Below, in pieces: positions 50,159 through 61,725 of a DNA stretch of 64,000 bases. Source of the DNA: Lineus longissimus (Eukaryota > Nemertea > Pilidiophora > Heteronemertea > Lineidae); the NCBI RefSeq assembly GCF_910592395.1, contig NC_088319.1, forward strand, positions 17,909,772 to 17,973,771, in the 5' to 3' direction. Each line of letters opens with the position of its first letter. Position 1 is the first letter of the stretch. The notes below the pieces were generated by a model. The model saw only the letters and a list, made by a program, of their open reading frames with translations, was not told the origin of the DNA and made no database searches. A program made the translations under genes and the position numbers.

Positions 50159-53100
50159 ATGAACGGCTACAGAATATACGCCCTTGTATTTCTCATGGCT
50201 GGCTTAATGATATTTCACAGAACAGGTGCTGACGATCAGGTTAGTTCAGTTAAGAATACTTGTTCACGTATTCCTTTGTAGTTTAGTTGATCTCATCTCG
50301 TACTTTCAGATTACTCCTAGCTTTCTCTCTACTCTTTACCTTCAACGTCCGATTAAAATGTCCTATAGATGAATTGATTTTCCACTTTTGGGGTTTCCTA
50401 CTTCTTCAGACCATAGTTTATTCATTTTTAGTAAAAGGTACTTTAACCAACTTAGTTGTTTTCATCTTAAGAACTGAAAACATGATTCTGATAAAAGCTA
50501 AAAGAAAGCAAAGTTCCATTCCCTGTGTAACTCATCGTGTCATTGTTGACTTGTCTGAAGTGAAAACATTTCAGACCATCAACCGCTTGTTCAAAAGTCT
50601 AATCTGGAGTCAACTGGATCTGAAGGGCGTTTCCTTGAATATCCTTCATAAGTCTCACATTCCGTTGAGTCTACTGAACTTGCTATTGAAGGGTTTTCCT
50701 TGAATTTATTTCGTAAGTCTAACATTTTGTTAAGTGTACTGGACTTGAAGGGTGTTTCCTTGAATATCTTTCTTAAGTCTCACATTGCGTTAAGTCTACT
50801 GGACTTGAAGGGTGTTTATTGGACTTTGAGTATCAAAGTCAATTGGTTTTTTTAATCGCAATGTCATGGTTCTTATGCTCTGCCGCCCTACTCGTTTCTG
50901 TGAGCTTTCATTGGAATGCATTAGCTGATCAATTAGCCGAATCTGACGACATGTTCTACTCTGTCAGATGAACACTACCTAGTATGACTGTATTTTGAAT
51001 TGCATCCCAATCCAGGCCAGTGTTTTCCTCTGACTGACTGTGTTAAACCCAGCCATCCAGTATCGATGGCCGTTATGAGTTTTAACAAATCACACCTTAA
51101 TAGGGCTTTTACATTGTTTTCTCTTACCCACTTTGTGAACTTGGTCATTATAGACTCTGGTGATTAGCACATGGTCACTAGGCCTTATCCTAGGCGTCTG
51201 TCTGATGGTCTGAGGTTGATGCAGCTGTGTGCTGATTGGTTGCTCCATTAACCACTAAGTGTTGGTTGGTTAATCTGGTATACAAGGTTGTTTTGGATGG
51301 TCATGATCAGTCCTGGCAGGTCGAATACTCTGGCAGATCTGCTAACCCCACTATCCCACCTCACTGCTGACAAGATATTCTATGGCCAACCAACCTTGTA
51401 TTCCAAGATCACTCTGTAGACTCTGACAGAAGTCACTATTTGGAACCCCTTGTATTGTAAGTGCATGTAATGTTTATTGTTTCGCCTGGGTGTAGGTTGA
51501 CTTTGTAATGATGAGAGATGAGAGCGAAACATTTAGAGGTTGCCATTGTCTATCGCTCTTATTTGGTGCCGTGGTTTCATTTACTACTGGTCAAGGTTTG
51601 ACTAAACTTTTCTTAATTTATAACATTATTGACATCATCTAATTGGTTTAAACACGCAATATAGAAGTCTATGGTGTAGGAGGCTGATTCAGCTCATATT
51701 TCTATATTAGATTTAACATTCTATAATTGTAGTTCGATTGAAGCTGCATTTTATTTTGTGTACCTACATAGACAAGTGTCCCACACAAACTGTCACTGCT
51801 GCATCCTCTTGTCGTTTGACCAGTGCCTGCTTAAACGACGGGCCTGGACCTTTAGAAACATTCAAGAGAAATACGTCCAGGTCTATTTGCACCCAAACCG
51901 TATTCTCTTTTCTTGCTCTCGTTTCCACTGAATGGTCTCCTGCCTGCGAGACTGGTATAAAATCACTGCTGTGTTATCATTTATCACGCGGTTATCTGTG
52001 TGTCTTGTACATAATCTCCCCTCGTTAGGTACTATCTACAGATTTCCCAAGACACTAGTGAAATAACTCAAACGCAGAGCAGACGTTTTACCAAATTGGA
52101 AATTGACATTCACGCTGGGGCTCGAGAGTATAACAGCATCAGTTAACCTCGAACCAGACAAGAACCTAAATATATTCGAGTTTTATGAGTGCTCTATTTC
52201 AAGTTATATCAGTTATACATTGATCCACTCCCCGCATGAGAGCTTTATTAGAATTCATATCAATACACTGATGCACTCCCGGTATCAGAGCTTATTTAGT
52301 GTTCTATCTGTTCACAGGCAAAATGTTCCGTCATAGAATCTATGGTGATTATCATCGATACTATCATGGGCCATCAATGATTCCCCATCATAGACTCGTT
52401 GATGGACGGAAACACTTGGTCGTATCTACCATTGATTCTATGATGCGATTCGTTATAGAACTTGACGGGCAATCATTGAATTTATATATCAATTGGTGAG
52501 CTATTCTTATTTTTTTTTCCAAAATTCTAAAGGCTGTTACTCAAATGAGCTTGTACTTAACTGCTAAATATTTATACATCTGGTTTGTGTCCGTTGGTGG
52601 TCGCTCTCGTCAGATGCGGTGCATCAGAGCGAGCCCGGGTGCTGTTGCACACAGTCGGGTCGACTCTGATGAGAAGGGCAATGGCTATACAGCTTGCGTG
52701 CGATTGCAAAGATACAATATTTACGCTAAATTTCTTAAAGTCAACTGGTTGCAAAAATGGGGCACCTTAAAATCACTTGAGCTTCTTAACCAGTTTACTG
52801 AGAATTGTATGTGAAATGTTTGAAGTGCCAAAGGATTCGATAAGACTTTCCATTTGCTAAGTCGATACGGATGTCTGGTCGAACAATCCCGGTACAACAA
52901 GCCTCTGTCTTTGCAGTTTTTGTGCTGTATGCGAGGATGGAAGAGCATCAAGTCAGTGAAAGTGTGCAACGCCCCATGCTGTCCTGGTTACGTGGAGAGA
53001 GTGGCCTACCCTCCAAAGTTGGAACCATTGGTCTACTGCGACAAGGTGAAACCAGTAAGTATTACAATTGTTACGTGGAGAGAGTAGCCAAACCTCCAAA

Positions 53101-54282
53101 GTTGGAACCAGTGGGCTACTACGATGCCTGAAGCTCGGTAAGTGCCGAGTAAATTGAACTTACAATACCTGAAGCTCAGCGTCTATGCTAATTCCCACGC
53201 GATAGATTAAGGAAATCATGGTGAAAAGCGTCGATAGCCGGGTTTGATTTATCAATAGATACTCTGCATAACACGAGTGAATGCTCTCTGTGGTGAGCAA
53301 GTGCCGACGTCTTGTCCATTTGATTCTCAGGCAGGGGCGAATTCTTATCGAGCATCGACTTCTGGACTATATTTTAAATGGACGGTCCCCTGACGGATGT
53401 ACTGGTTCCGATATATCGCTGCATCGCTCTTTTTTACTGGCTCCGCGGAGAGAGTAGTCCATGAGGTAATGCTAGAGCCCAAATGCGTCTACTCCCGTCC
53501 ATTGCGTATGGGTTCAATTGATTAGACTTGAAGTGGGTGGGTTCCATGTTGGGTCGGGAGCCTCTGACGGCATCTGTTATCAGTTCTGCTATCCCGTCAG
53601 TTCAGACTTGGGGAGGTCTTACGACGGCCTGCCACCAATTTAAATTATCCTCCGGCTGGCCCGCGCATGGATTCAGAGTGTACCTTGGTGTTTAAAGTTC
53701 GGGTTCAGGGAGGTTTTCTAGCTCATACGCCACCTATCTCAATTTCGACATATCAAACCTGGGCAAAACATAAATCTGAAATTACAATTACAATACATTT
53801 GAAGTCACGAATGACATTGGTAGACAACGTACACGTATGAAGTTATATCAAGAAACAGAAAAAGAAGACAAATATATTTTGGGCTCTCTAGGAGTCGAAC
53901 CCGGGATCATCTGAACCGATGCCTAACGTGCCCAACTACCATTCGGTCATCAGCCTTTTTAGTCTAGAGTTCGGTTTTTGTTCAATCTTTCCGAGCTTGT
54001 TAGAATCCCAATAAAAGCACGTGCTGTCAAACTTCAACAATCCAAAAAGAGCATAATACTTTAGCTATGTACATAGAAGCAAGAAGTAATTGCGAAATGT
54101 CCTTTTGTGTTAATTTTTCACTGAAATATATTAATCTGGTCATACCTATCGCCATCTACCCAGTAGAGGAGGCAAGGACCACTGTTCAGATTGGCTTTCG
54201 TTCATTGAACACGTGATGTTCACCGTTGTTTTTTTCTTTTCAGGTCAAGAATACGGACAAGAGGCGATTCCCATTTTTATAG
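50159..54282 (+). CDS. candidate small secreted cysteine-rich protein, 3 exons, 85 aa
   Basis: Proposed exons: 50159-50239 (27 codons, phase 0), 52917-53054 (46 codons, phase 0 at both ends), 54244-54282 (ends TAG). Exon 1 encodes a good signal peptide (MNGYRIYALVFLMAGLMIF, then HRTGADDQ) and ends at CAG|GTTAGT. Exon 2 follows CTCTGTCTTTGCAG and ends at ACCA|GTAAGT. It has six cysteines (CC, C, CC, C), including VCNAPCCPGYVERV. Exon 3 follows TTTTTTTCTTTTCAG and adds a short basic tail. The CCPGY stretch recalls the end of EMI or EGF-like modules but is too short to assign a family. The mature product would be about 60 residues and extracellular. Other exons could exist: 52318-52495 is open with good splice sites but does not fit the phases. 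The signal-peptide exon is the firmest part. Confidence 0.38.
50575..50825. repeat. degenerate ~67-bp repeat, 3-4 copies, in the long intron of the secreted-protein candidate
   Basis: TACTGGACTTGAAGGGTGTT and CTTGAATATCTTTCTTAAGT-like blocks recur. The frame that runs through it from 50287 is intron sequence in the proposed model. Confidence 0.75.
50830..52915. other. intron of the secreted-protein candidate; one unplaced exon-like stretch
   Basis: Mostly AT-rich. 52318-52495 follows TCTGTTCACAG, precedes GTGAGC and is open in one phase (59 codons, beginning KMFRHRIYGDYHRYYHG), so it may be an exon of another transcript form. Frames at 51775-52028 and 52545-52814 are open but not recognisable. 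Confidence 0.3.
52985..53145 (+). repeat. 83-bp two-copy duplication across an exon end and its 5' splice site
   Basis: TACGTGGAGAGAGT starts at 52989 and 53072, and both copies carry CCTCCAAAGTTGGAACCA. The GTAAGT donors at 53055 and 53138 are also 83 bp apart. The first copy forms the end of candidate exon 52917-53054; the second lies in the intron and is out of frame. Confidence 0.85.
53150..53875. other. intron of the secreted-protein candidate, no other feature
   Basis: No repeat array or supported exon. Confidence 0.35.
53882..53957 (-). other. degenerate tRNA-like sequence
   Basis: On the - strand it reads as a tRNA-like block: GGCTGATGACCGAATGGTAG (A-box region) and GGTTCGACTCC (B box), with an end that partly pairs with the start (GGCT with AGCC). 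The acceptor stem has mismatches at positions 5 and 6, and the A box is imperfect, so it is more likely a tRNA pseudogene or SINE head than a working tRNA. The anticodon could not be fixed. Confidence 0.45.
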
Positions 54283-54284
54283 GA

Positions 54285-54720
54285 ACCCAATTTCCATCAA
54301 CATCGCCCGGAACACGAAACCTGACCAATCTTTACGTCCGTATACTGAAGAAAGTTCCAACCATTTAATACAAGAACCAAGCCTGAGGGCGACGTGCTCT
54401 TCTATATAATTAATACTTGAAACTCAACACCCAATCCTTGAACAAGTGTTTTCATGGATTGTGAATTGACCGTTGTCATGAACGACCTGGCCCTGAGAGA
54501 AAGCCGTCCAACTCTAGTTGGCAAGCGCTTAGCTTTGTCTTTGAGGCCGCCTTTGAAATGAGTGACATCTTGATACTAAAACTCAAAAAAGAAACATTAG
54601 ATGGGAAAAGTAGACAGTGCTGAACGAGTTCATAAAGAGTAAAGGACAATGAGGTTGTTGAAAGGGACTGATTTTCGAGATGGGAAAGGGGCGAAATGGG
54701 AATAATTTAGGGGCGCAATG
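54285..54720. other. no gene seen; GGCGAAATGGG fragment
   Basis: Around 54678-54720 there are two or three GGGGCGAAATGGGAAT-type units, the motif also found at 30.6-31.4 and 36.9 kb. Confidence 0.45.
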
Positions 54721-54729
54721 GTAAGTTTC

Positions 54730-55008
54730 CATCAACGGAAACGTTCGGGAAATCTCCGATCCCCTTGGGGATGACGGCACGAAACACGGCATCACCGGCA
54801 TCGACGCCAGAATAATTTCATTCGGCATTTAACGGAAACGTTCGGGAATCTCCGATTCCCTTTGGGCCGGGGATGACGGCACGAAACAGCATCGGCATCA
54901 CCGGCATCGACACCAGAATGATTTCATTCGGCATTTAACGGAAACGTACGGGAAATCTCCGATCCCCTTTGGGGATGACAGCACGAAACACGGCATCACC
55001 GGAATCAG
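54730..55008. repeat. degenerate ~95-107-bp repeat, 3 copies
   Basis: AACGGAAACGTTCGGGAAAT-like starts occur near 54735, 54830 and 54937. Each is followed by GGGGATGACGGCACGAAACA-like and GGCATCACCGGCATCGAC blocks. The first two copies run into CATTCGGCATT. Confidence 0.85.
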
Positions 55009-55435
55009 TACATCTCGCACCCTTGAGCAAGGCACTTAACCTTACTTGATTCTCTCCACCCAGGCTTGCCTGTGAAGTAAACCTGTGATAGAACATCATC
55101 CCATCCAGGGGTAGTAATACTCCCAGTCGATTAATGCTTCGGGAACCGGAATAACTCCGGCCGGATGAACCGTTATCGGCTCGGGCTATATGGCCCAGTT
55201 TACTTGAACTTTTTTCAACTTTTACTCCCGAGTGATGCCGATGAATATATATCGGTACTGAATCCTCAAGTCAGGCCATCCCAGGCAGTATCAACGCATG
55301 ACAGGGCGTTTTGAGCATTTTATCATATTTCTTCCATGAGAGCGCTCAAACAGATAATACGGTAATACTCATCTCAGCCATCTAGCGGATGCGGAAAGAT
55401 CTATATGTATCACAGCGTGATACATTTTATTTCAG

Positions 55436-55520
55436 AAAGATTCCCCGTTGGGATTCAAACCTGCGCAAAAAGAAAAAACAATCTGGTCGGCGCCTCAGAC
55501 CACTGAGCTACCGAAGTACA
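55436..55520 (-). mobile_element. tRNA-derived SINE head, copy 1
   Basis: On the - strand it shows GGTAGCTCAGTGGTCTGAGG (A box) and, about 40 bp later, GGTTTGAATCCC (B box), the internal RNA polymerase III promoter of tRNA genes. It lacks a clean acceptor stem, has an A/T-rich insert between arms, and a related copy lies about 440 bp away, so a SINE head is likelier than a true tRNA. The neighbouring GAGAGCGGTAGCCGG is shared by both copies. Confidence 0.6.
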
Positions 55521-55894
55521 GTTGGAATGGAGAGAGCGGTAGCCGGTCAATAAGGTTCAGCAGTTCAATGTACTCATGACGTGACGACGAGCGCGGAAGT
55601 TTTATATTTGTTCCTTGGGGCATTTCTATATTTCAGTGTCAATTCATCAAATAACTTTTATGCTAAAATTAAAGTACAGATCTTAGACAACATTACTTGA
55701 CAGAGGAAAACTTTTTTGTCTTGTTTTTATCAAAGGTACTATCATGGCTTTTAAAGATAGCTTAGTACCTAAACACCCCGTGAAGTATGTCTTGCGCTAT
55801 TGCTTATAACTTAATTGCCACCGGAACCGGAGTGTTCTCACTTCATATGTAAAATAAAGAGGACCCTAGAATTTGGAATCAAAAATAAAATCCA

Positions 55895-55985
55895 TACCAG
55901 CGCCAAAAGAAAAACCAATCGGGTCAGCGCCTCAGACCATTGAGCTACCGAAGTAGAGTTTGAATAGAGAGAACGGTAGCCGGTA
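55895..55985 (-). mobile_element. tRNA-derived SINE head, copy 2
   Basis: The - strand reads CTTCGGTAGCTCAATGGTCT then GAGGCGCTGACCCGATTGG, closely matching the copy at 55436, and is flanked by the same GAGAACGGTAGCCGG-like sequence. Its B-box region (GGCGCTGGTATGG) is decayed. Confidence 0.55.
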
Positions 55986-56137
55986 CATATTCAGCACGAG
56001 GCTGGACTGTGGGCGATTCACCATGGTGAGCAGTGTAAATCTGAGATCTTTTTCGTAAGGGCTTGATTGTTAAGACATGTCCAAAACCACCTCACAACAC
56101 TTGCAGAAATCTTTATTAGTGATCAGTATTTAGTCTC

Positions 56138-59100
56138 TTATCCAGGACATCTCAGCCTTTTAAGAGAACAACCTACTGTCTTTGTGACACCTTGAATAGC
56201 AAGCTCCTGATCCAGTACATCTTACCCTTTGAAGAGAACAACCTACTGTCTTTGTGACACCTTCAATAGCTAGCTCCTGATCCAGTACATCTCACTCTTT
56301 GAAGAGAACAACCTACTGTCTTTGTGACACCTTGAATAGCAAGCTCCTGATCCAGTACATCTCACTCTTTGAAGAGAACAACCTACTGTCTTTGTGACAC
56401 CTTCAATAGCTAGCTCCTGATCCAGTACATCTCACTCTTTGAAGAGAACAACCTACTGTCTTTGTGACACTCTGAATAGCAAGCTCCTGATCCAGTACAT
56501 CTCACTCTTTGAAGAGAACAACCTACTGTCTTTGAGACGCCTTGAATAGCGAGCTCCTGATCCAGTACATCTCACTCTTTGAAGAGAACAACCTACTGTC
56601 TTTGCGACACCTTGAATAGCAAGCTCCTGATCCAGTACATCTCACTCTTTGAAGAGAACAACCTACTGTCTTTGTGACACCTTGAATAGCTAGCTCCTCA
56701 TCCAGTACATCTCATCCTTTGAAGAGAACAACCTACTGTCTTTGCGACACCTTGAATAGCTAGCTCCTGATCCAGTACATCTCACTCTTTGAAGAGAACA
56801 ACCTACTGTCTTTGCGACACCTTGAATAGCAAGCTCCTGATCCAGTACATCTCAACCTTTGAAGAGAACAACCTACTATCTTTGAGACACTTTGAATAGC
56901 AAGCTCCTGATCCAGTACATCTCACTCTTTGAAGAGAACAACCTACTGTCTTTGTGACACCTTGAATAGCCAGCTCCTGATCCAGTACATCTCACTCTGT
57001 GAAGAGAACAACCTGCTGTCTTTGTGACACCTTGAATAGCCAGCTCCTGATCCAGTACATCTCACTCTTTGAAGAGAACAACCTACTGTCTTTGTGACAC
57101 CTTGAATAGCAAGCTCCTGATCCAGTACATCTCATCCTTTGAAGAGAGCAACCTACTGTCTTTGATACACCTTGAATAGCAAGCTCCTGATCAAGTACAT
57201 CTCACTCTTTGAAGAGAACAACCTACTGTCTTTGAGACACCTTGAATAGCAAGCTCCTGATCCAGTACATCTCACTCTTTGAAGAGAACAACCTACTGTC
57301 TTTTATACACCTTGAATAGCAAGCTCCTGATCCAGTACATCTCATTCTTTGAAGAGAACAACCTACTGTCTTTGTGACACCTTGAATAGCAAGCTCCTGA
57401 TCCAGTACATCTCATTCTTTGAAGAGAACAACCTACTGTCTTTGCGACACCTTGAATAGCAAGCTCCTGATCCAGTACATCTCACCCTTTGAAGAGAACA
57501 ACCCACTGTCTTTGTGACACCTTGAATAGCAAGCTCCTGATCCAGTACATCTCACTCTTTGAAGAGAACAACCTACTGTCTTTGTGACACCTTGAATAGC
57601 AAGCTCCTGATCCAGTACATCTCATCCTTTGAAGAGAACAACCTACTGTCTTTGTGCCACTTTGAATAGCAAGCTCCTGATCCAGTACATCTCACTCTTT
57701 GAAGAGAACAACCTACTGTCTTTGAGACACATTGAATAGCAAGCTCCTGATCCAGTACATCTCACTCTTTGAAGAGAACAACCTACTGTCTTTGAGACAC
57801 ATTGAATAGCAAGCTCCTGATCCAGTACATCTCACTCTTTGAAGAGAACAACCTACTGTCTTTGTGACACCTTGAATAGCTAGCTCCTGATCCAGTACAT
57901 CTCATCCTTTGAAGAGAACAACCTACTGTCTTTGTGACACCTTGAATAGCAAGCTCCTGATCCAGTACATCTCACTCTTTGAAGAGAACAACCTACTGTC
58001 TTTGAGACACCTTGAATAGCAAGCTCCTGATCCAGTACATCTCATTCTTTGAAGAGAACAACCTACTGTCTTTGAGACACCTTGAATAGCAAGCTCCTGA
58101 TCCAGTACATCTTACTCTTTGAAGAGAACAACCTACTGTCTTTGTGACACCTTGAATAGCAAGCTCCTCATCCAGTACATCTCACTCTTTGAAGAGAACA
58201 ACCTACTGTCTTTGTGACACCTTGAATAGCAAGCTCGCTATTCAAGTACTGATCCAGTACATCTCATTCTTTGAAGAGAACAACCTACTGTCTTTGCGAC
58301 ACCGTGAATAGCAAGCTCCTGATCCAGTACATCTCATTCTTTGAAGAGAACAACCTCCTGTCTTTGAGACACATTGAATAGCAAGCTCCTGATCCAGTAC
58401 ATCTCATTCTTTGAAGAGAACAACCTACTGTCTTTGAGACACATTGAATAGGTAGCTCCTGATCCAGTACATCTCATTCTTTGAAGAGAACAACCTACTG
58501 TCTTTGTGACACCTTGAATAGCAAGCTCCTGATCCAGTACATCTCATTCTTTGAAGAGAACAACCTACTGTCTTTGAGACACATTGAATAGCAAGCTCCT
58601 GATCCAGTACATCTCATTCTTTGAAGAGAACAACCTACTGTCTTTGAGACACCTTGAATAGCAAGCTCCTGATCCAGTACATCTCACTCTTTGAAGAGAA
58701 CAACCTACTGTCTTTGCGACACCTTGAATAGCCAGCTCCTGATCCAGTACATCTCACCCTTTGAAGAGAACAACCTACTGTCTTTGAGACACTTTGAATA
58801 GCAAGCTCCTGATCCAGTACATCTCATCCTTTGAAGAGAACAACCTACTGTCTTTGCGACACCTTGAATAGCTAGCTCCTGATCCAGTACATCTCACCCT
58901 TTGAAAAGAACAACCAACTGTCTTTGTGACACCTTGAATAGCAAGCTCCTGATCCAGTACATCTCACTCTTTGAAGAGAACAACCTACTGTCTTTGAGAC
59001 ACTTTGAATAGCAAGCTCCTGATCCAGTACATCTCATCCTTTGAAGAGAACAACCTACTGTCTTTGAGACACTTTGAATAGCAAGCTACTGATCCAGTAC

Positions 59101-60640
59101 ATCTCATCCTTTGAAGAGAACAACCTACTGTCTTTGCGACACCTTGAATAGCAAGCTCCTGATCCAGTACATCTCACCCTTTGAAAAGAACAACCTACTG
59201 TCTTTGTGACACCTTGAATAGCAAGCTCCTGATCCAGTACATCTCATCCTTTGAAGAGAACAACCTACTGTCTTTGAGCCACTTTGAATAGCAAGCTCCT
59301 GATCCAGTACATCTCACTCTTTGAAGAGAACAACCTACTGTCTTTGCGACACCTTGAATAGCAAGCTCCTGATCCAGTACATCTCAACCTTTGAAGAGAA
59401 CAACCTACTGTCTTTGTGACACCTTGAATAGCCAGCTCCTGATCCAGTACATCTCACTCTTTGAAGAGAACAACCTACTGTCTTTGTGACACCTTGAATA
59501 GCCAGCTCCTGATCCAGTACATCTCACTCTTTGAAGAGAACAACCTACTGTCTTTGCGACACCTTGAATAACTAGCTCCTGATCCAGTACATCTCACCCT
59601 TTGAAAAGAACAACCTACTGTCTTTGTGACACCTTGAATAGCAAGCTCCTGATCCAGTACATCTCATCCTTTGAAGAGAACAACCTACTGTCTTTGAGAC
59701 ACTTTGAATAGCAAGCTCCTGATCCAGTACATCTCATCCTTTGAAGAGAACAACCTACTGTCTTTGTGACACCTTGAATAGCAAGCTCCTGATCCAGTAC
59801 ATCTCACCCTTTGAAGAGAACAACCTTCTGTCTTCGAGACACTTTGAATAGCAAGCTCCTGATCCAGTACATCTCACCCTTTGAAGAGAACAACCTACTG
59901 TCTTTGCGACACCTTGAATAGCAAGCTCCTGATCCAGTACATCTCACTCTTTGAAGAGAACAACCTACTGTCTTCGAGACACCTTGAATAGCAAGCTCCT
60001 GATCCAGTACATCTCACTCTTTGAAGAGAACAACCTACTGTCTTTGAGACACTTTGAATAGCAAGCTCCTGATCCAGTACATCTCACTCTTTGAAGAGAA
60101 CAACCTACTGTCTTTGAGACACTTTGAATAGCAAGCTCCTGATCCAGTACATCTCACTCTTTGAAGAGAACAACCTACTGTCTTTGAGACACTTTGAATA
60201 GCTAGCTCCTGATCCAGTACATCTCACTCTTTGAAGAGAACAACCTACTGTCTTTGCGACACTTTGAATAGCCAGCTCCTGATCCAGTACATCTCACTCT
60301 TTGAAGAGAACAACCTACTGTCTTTGAGACACCTTCAATAGCTAGCTCCTCATCCAGTACATCTCACTCTTTGAAGAGAACAACCTACTGTCTTTGTGAC
60401 ACCTTGAATAGCAAGCTCCTGATCCAGTACATCTCGCTCTTTGAAGAGAACAACCTACTGTCTTTGAGACACCTTGAATAGCTAGCTCCTGATCCAGTAC
60501 ATCTCACTCTTTGAAGAGAACAACCTACTGTCTTTGTGACACCTTGAATAGCTAGCTCCTGATCCACAACATCTCTGCCTTAGAAGAGAACAACCTACTG
60601 TCTTTGTGACACCTTGAATAGCTAGCTCCTGATCCAGTCA
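56138..60640. repeat. 70-bp satellite array, about 64 copies
   Basis: The unit includes ACCTACTGTCTTTG, GACACCTTGAATAGCAAGCT, CCTGATCCAGTACATCTCA and CTTTGAAGAGAACA in that order. Copies differ at a few fixed positions (TTTGTGACAC, TTTGAGACAC or TTTGCGACAC; CTCACTCTTT, CTCATCCTTT or CTCATTCTTT; AGCAAGC, AGCTAGC or AGCCAGC). The register is kept except for a 12-bp insertion at about 58237. The unit is not a multiple of three, and the few - strand frames here are chance. Confidence 0.97.
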
Positions 60641-60952
60641 GGCGTTGAGGGTCAGGGTTAGGCGTTAGGGGTCAGGGTTAGGCGTTAGGGGTCGAAGTTA
60701 GGCGTTAGGGGTCAGGGTTACGCGTTAGGGTTCGAAGTTAGGCATTAGGGGTCAGGGTTAGGGGTAAGGGGTCGAAGTTAGGCGTTAGGGGTCAGGGTTA
60801 GGCGTTAGGGCTCGAAGTTAGGCGTTTGGGGTCAGGGTCAGGCGTTAGGGGTCAGGGTTAGGCGTTAGGGGTCGAAGTTAGGCGTTAGGGGTCAGGGTAC
60901 GTAGGTTTAGGGTTAGTAGGTTTAGGGTTAGTAGGTTTAGGTGTTGTGACGA
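60640..60952. repeat. degenerate telomere-like repeats
   Basis: About 13 units of 20 bp alternate between GGCGTTAGGGGTCAGGGTTA and GGCGTTAGGGGTCGAAGTTA. They are followed by three 15-bp units of GTAGGTTTAGGGTTA. TTAGGG words occur throughout in the same orientation as the chromosome end, 2.5 kb away. Confidence 0.9.
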
Positions 60953-60954
60953 TC

Positions 60955-61720
60955 AGTGATCGTTTGTTATTGCGATCAGCTGACTTCTCCCTTGACCCGG
61001 TTTGACCCCGTTGTTGTGATTGTGATTTCCGCGCCAAAAAGTGTTTATCGAGACTTTGAGAGATGTTGGCGAGACTTGGGTATCGCCCATGTGTATGTGT
61101 AAGACAGCACTTCGACTCCGTCCGCGATTGAGTTTGGATCGCCGCCGGTTCTGTACGCCCACAATAGATGACAACGCCCAGAAGTTCGTAGCGAGATGGT
61201 TGAAATGGTTTGAAGTAACGTTTTTATGATTTATTTACGCCGTACTGTACTGATAGAATGGAAAATGCCATAATGTTTACCGGTGTGAAGCCTTTCACGC
61301 TTTACGTACATTTGTATACGGCTGATGAACTGACCGTGTGTATCGTGCTGTGTTTGTAACGTATCACCAGTTTGCGTCTTCCTCTCGCTGATGTATAGCT
61401 GTCTGTGCATTTAATAGAAGTTAGGTACATGGTTTTCTATAGTTTGAGAAGGGGTCTAAAAGGGGGGTGTATTCATATTTGAAGATGCATTCTGGTCTTT
61501 GCGGACCAGGTGCTTCGAATAGGCTAGCGTAGATCAGGTCGACCTGAAAACTTTCCACTCCACTCTTTTAGGTTTTTTTTTCGTGAGTGGGCTAATAGTA
61601 ATGTTATTGAGTCTCGGTTAGAATGAATCTCGTAATCGTATAGTATTTAGTCCATTGGTGTTATTGGACACATCCAAACCTGTTAGACCGTGCGAACGGA
61701 TTTCTGGAATATACCATTAT
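60955..61720. other. unique subtelomeric spacer, no gene supported
   Basis: Two short opposed frames (60953-61174 on -, 61041-61229 on +) have no recognisable protein. No repeat. Confidence 0.4.
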
Positions 61721-61725
61721 TTGAA

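Noticed and set aside
49703-50232. Proline-rich (+) and alanine/glycine-rich (-) repeat proteins
   Set aside because: Both strands are open because the unit length is near a multiple of three. No codon or start evidence.
51774-52028. Stretch after CCTACATAG reading KCPTQTVTAASSCRLTSAC as an exon
   Set aside because: It joins the signal-peptide exon in frame only if that exon ends at a poor donor (ACAG|GTGCTG). With the better donor it stops after 15 residues.
52318-52495. Open 59-codon stretch with good splice sites as an exon of the secreted-protein gene
   Set aside because: Its phases (1 in, 2 out) do not join the signal-peptide exon or the cysteine-rich exon without a stop.
53882-53957. 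Functional tRNA gene
   Set aside because: Acceptor-stem mismatches and an imperfect A box make a pseudogene or SINE head more likely.
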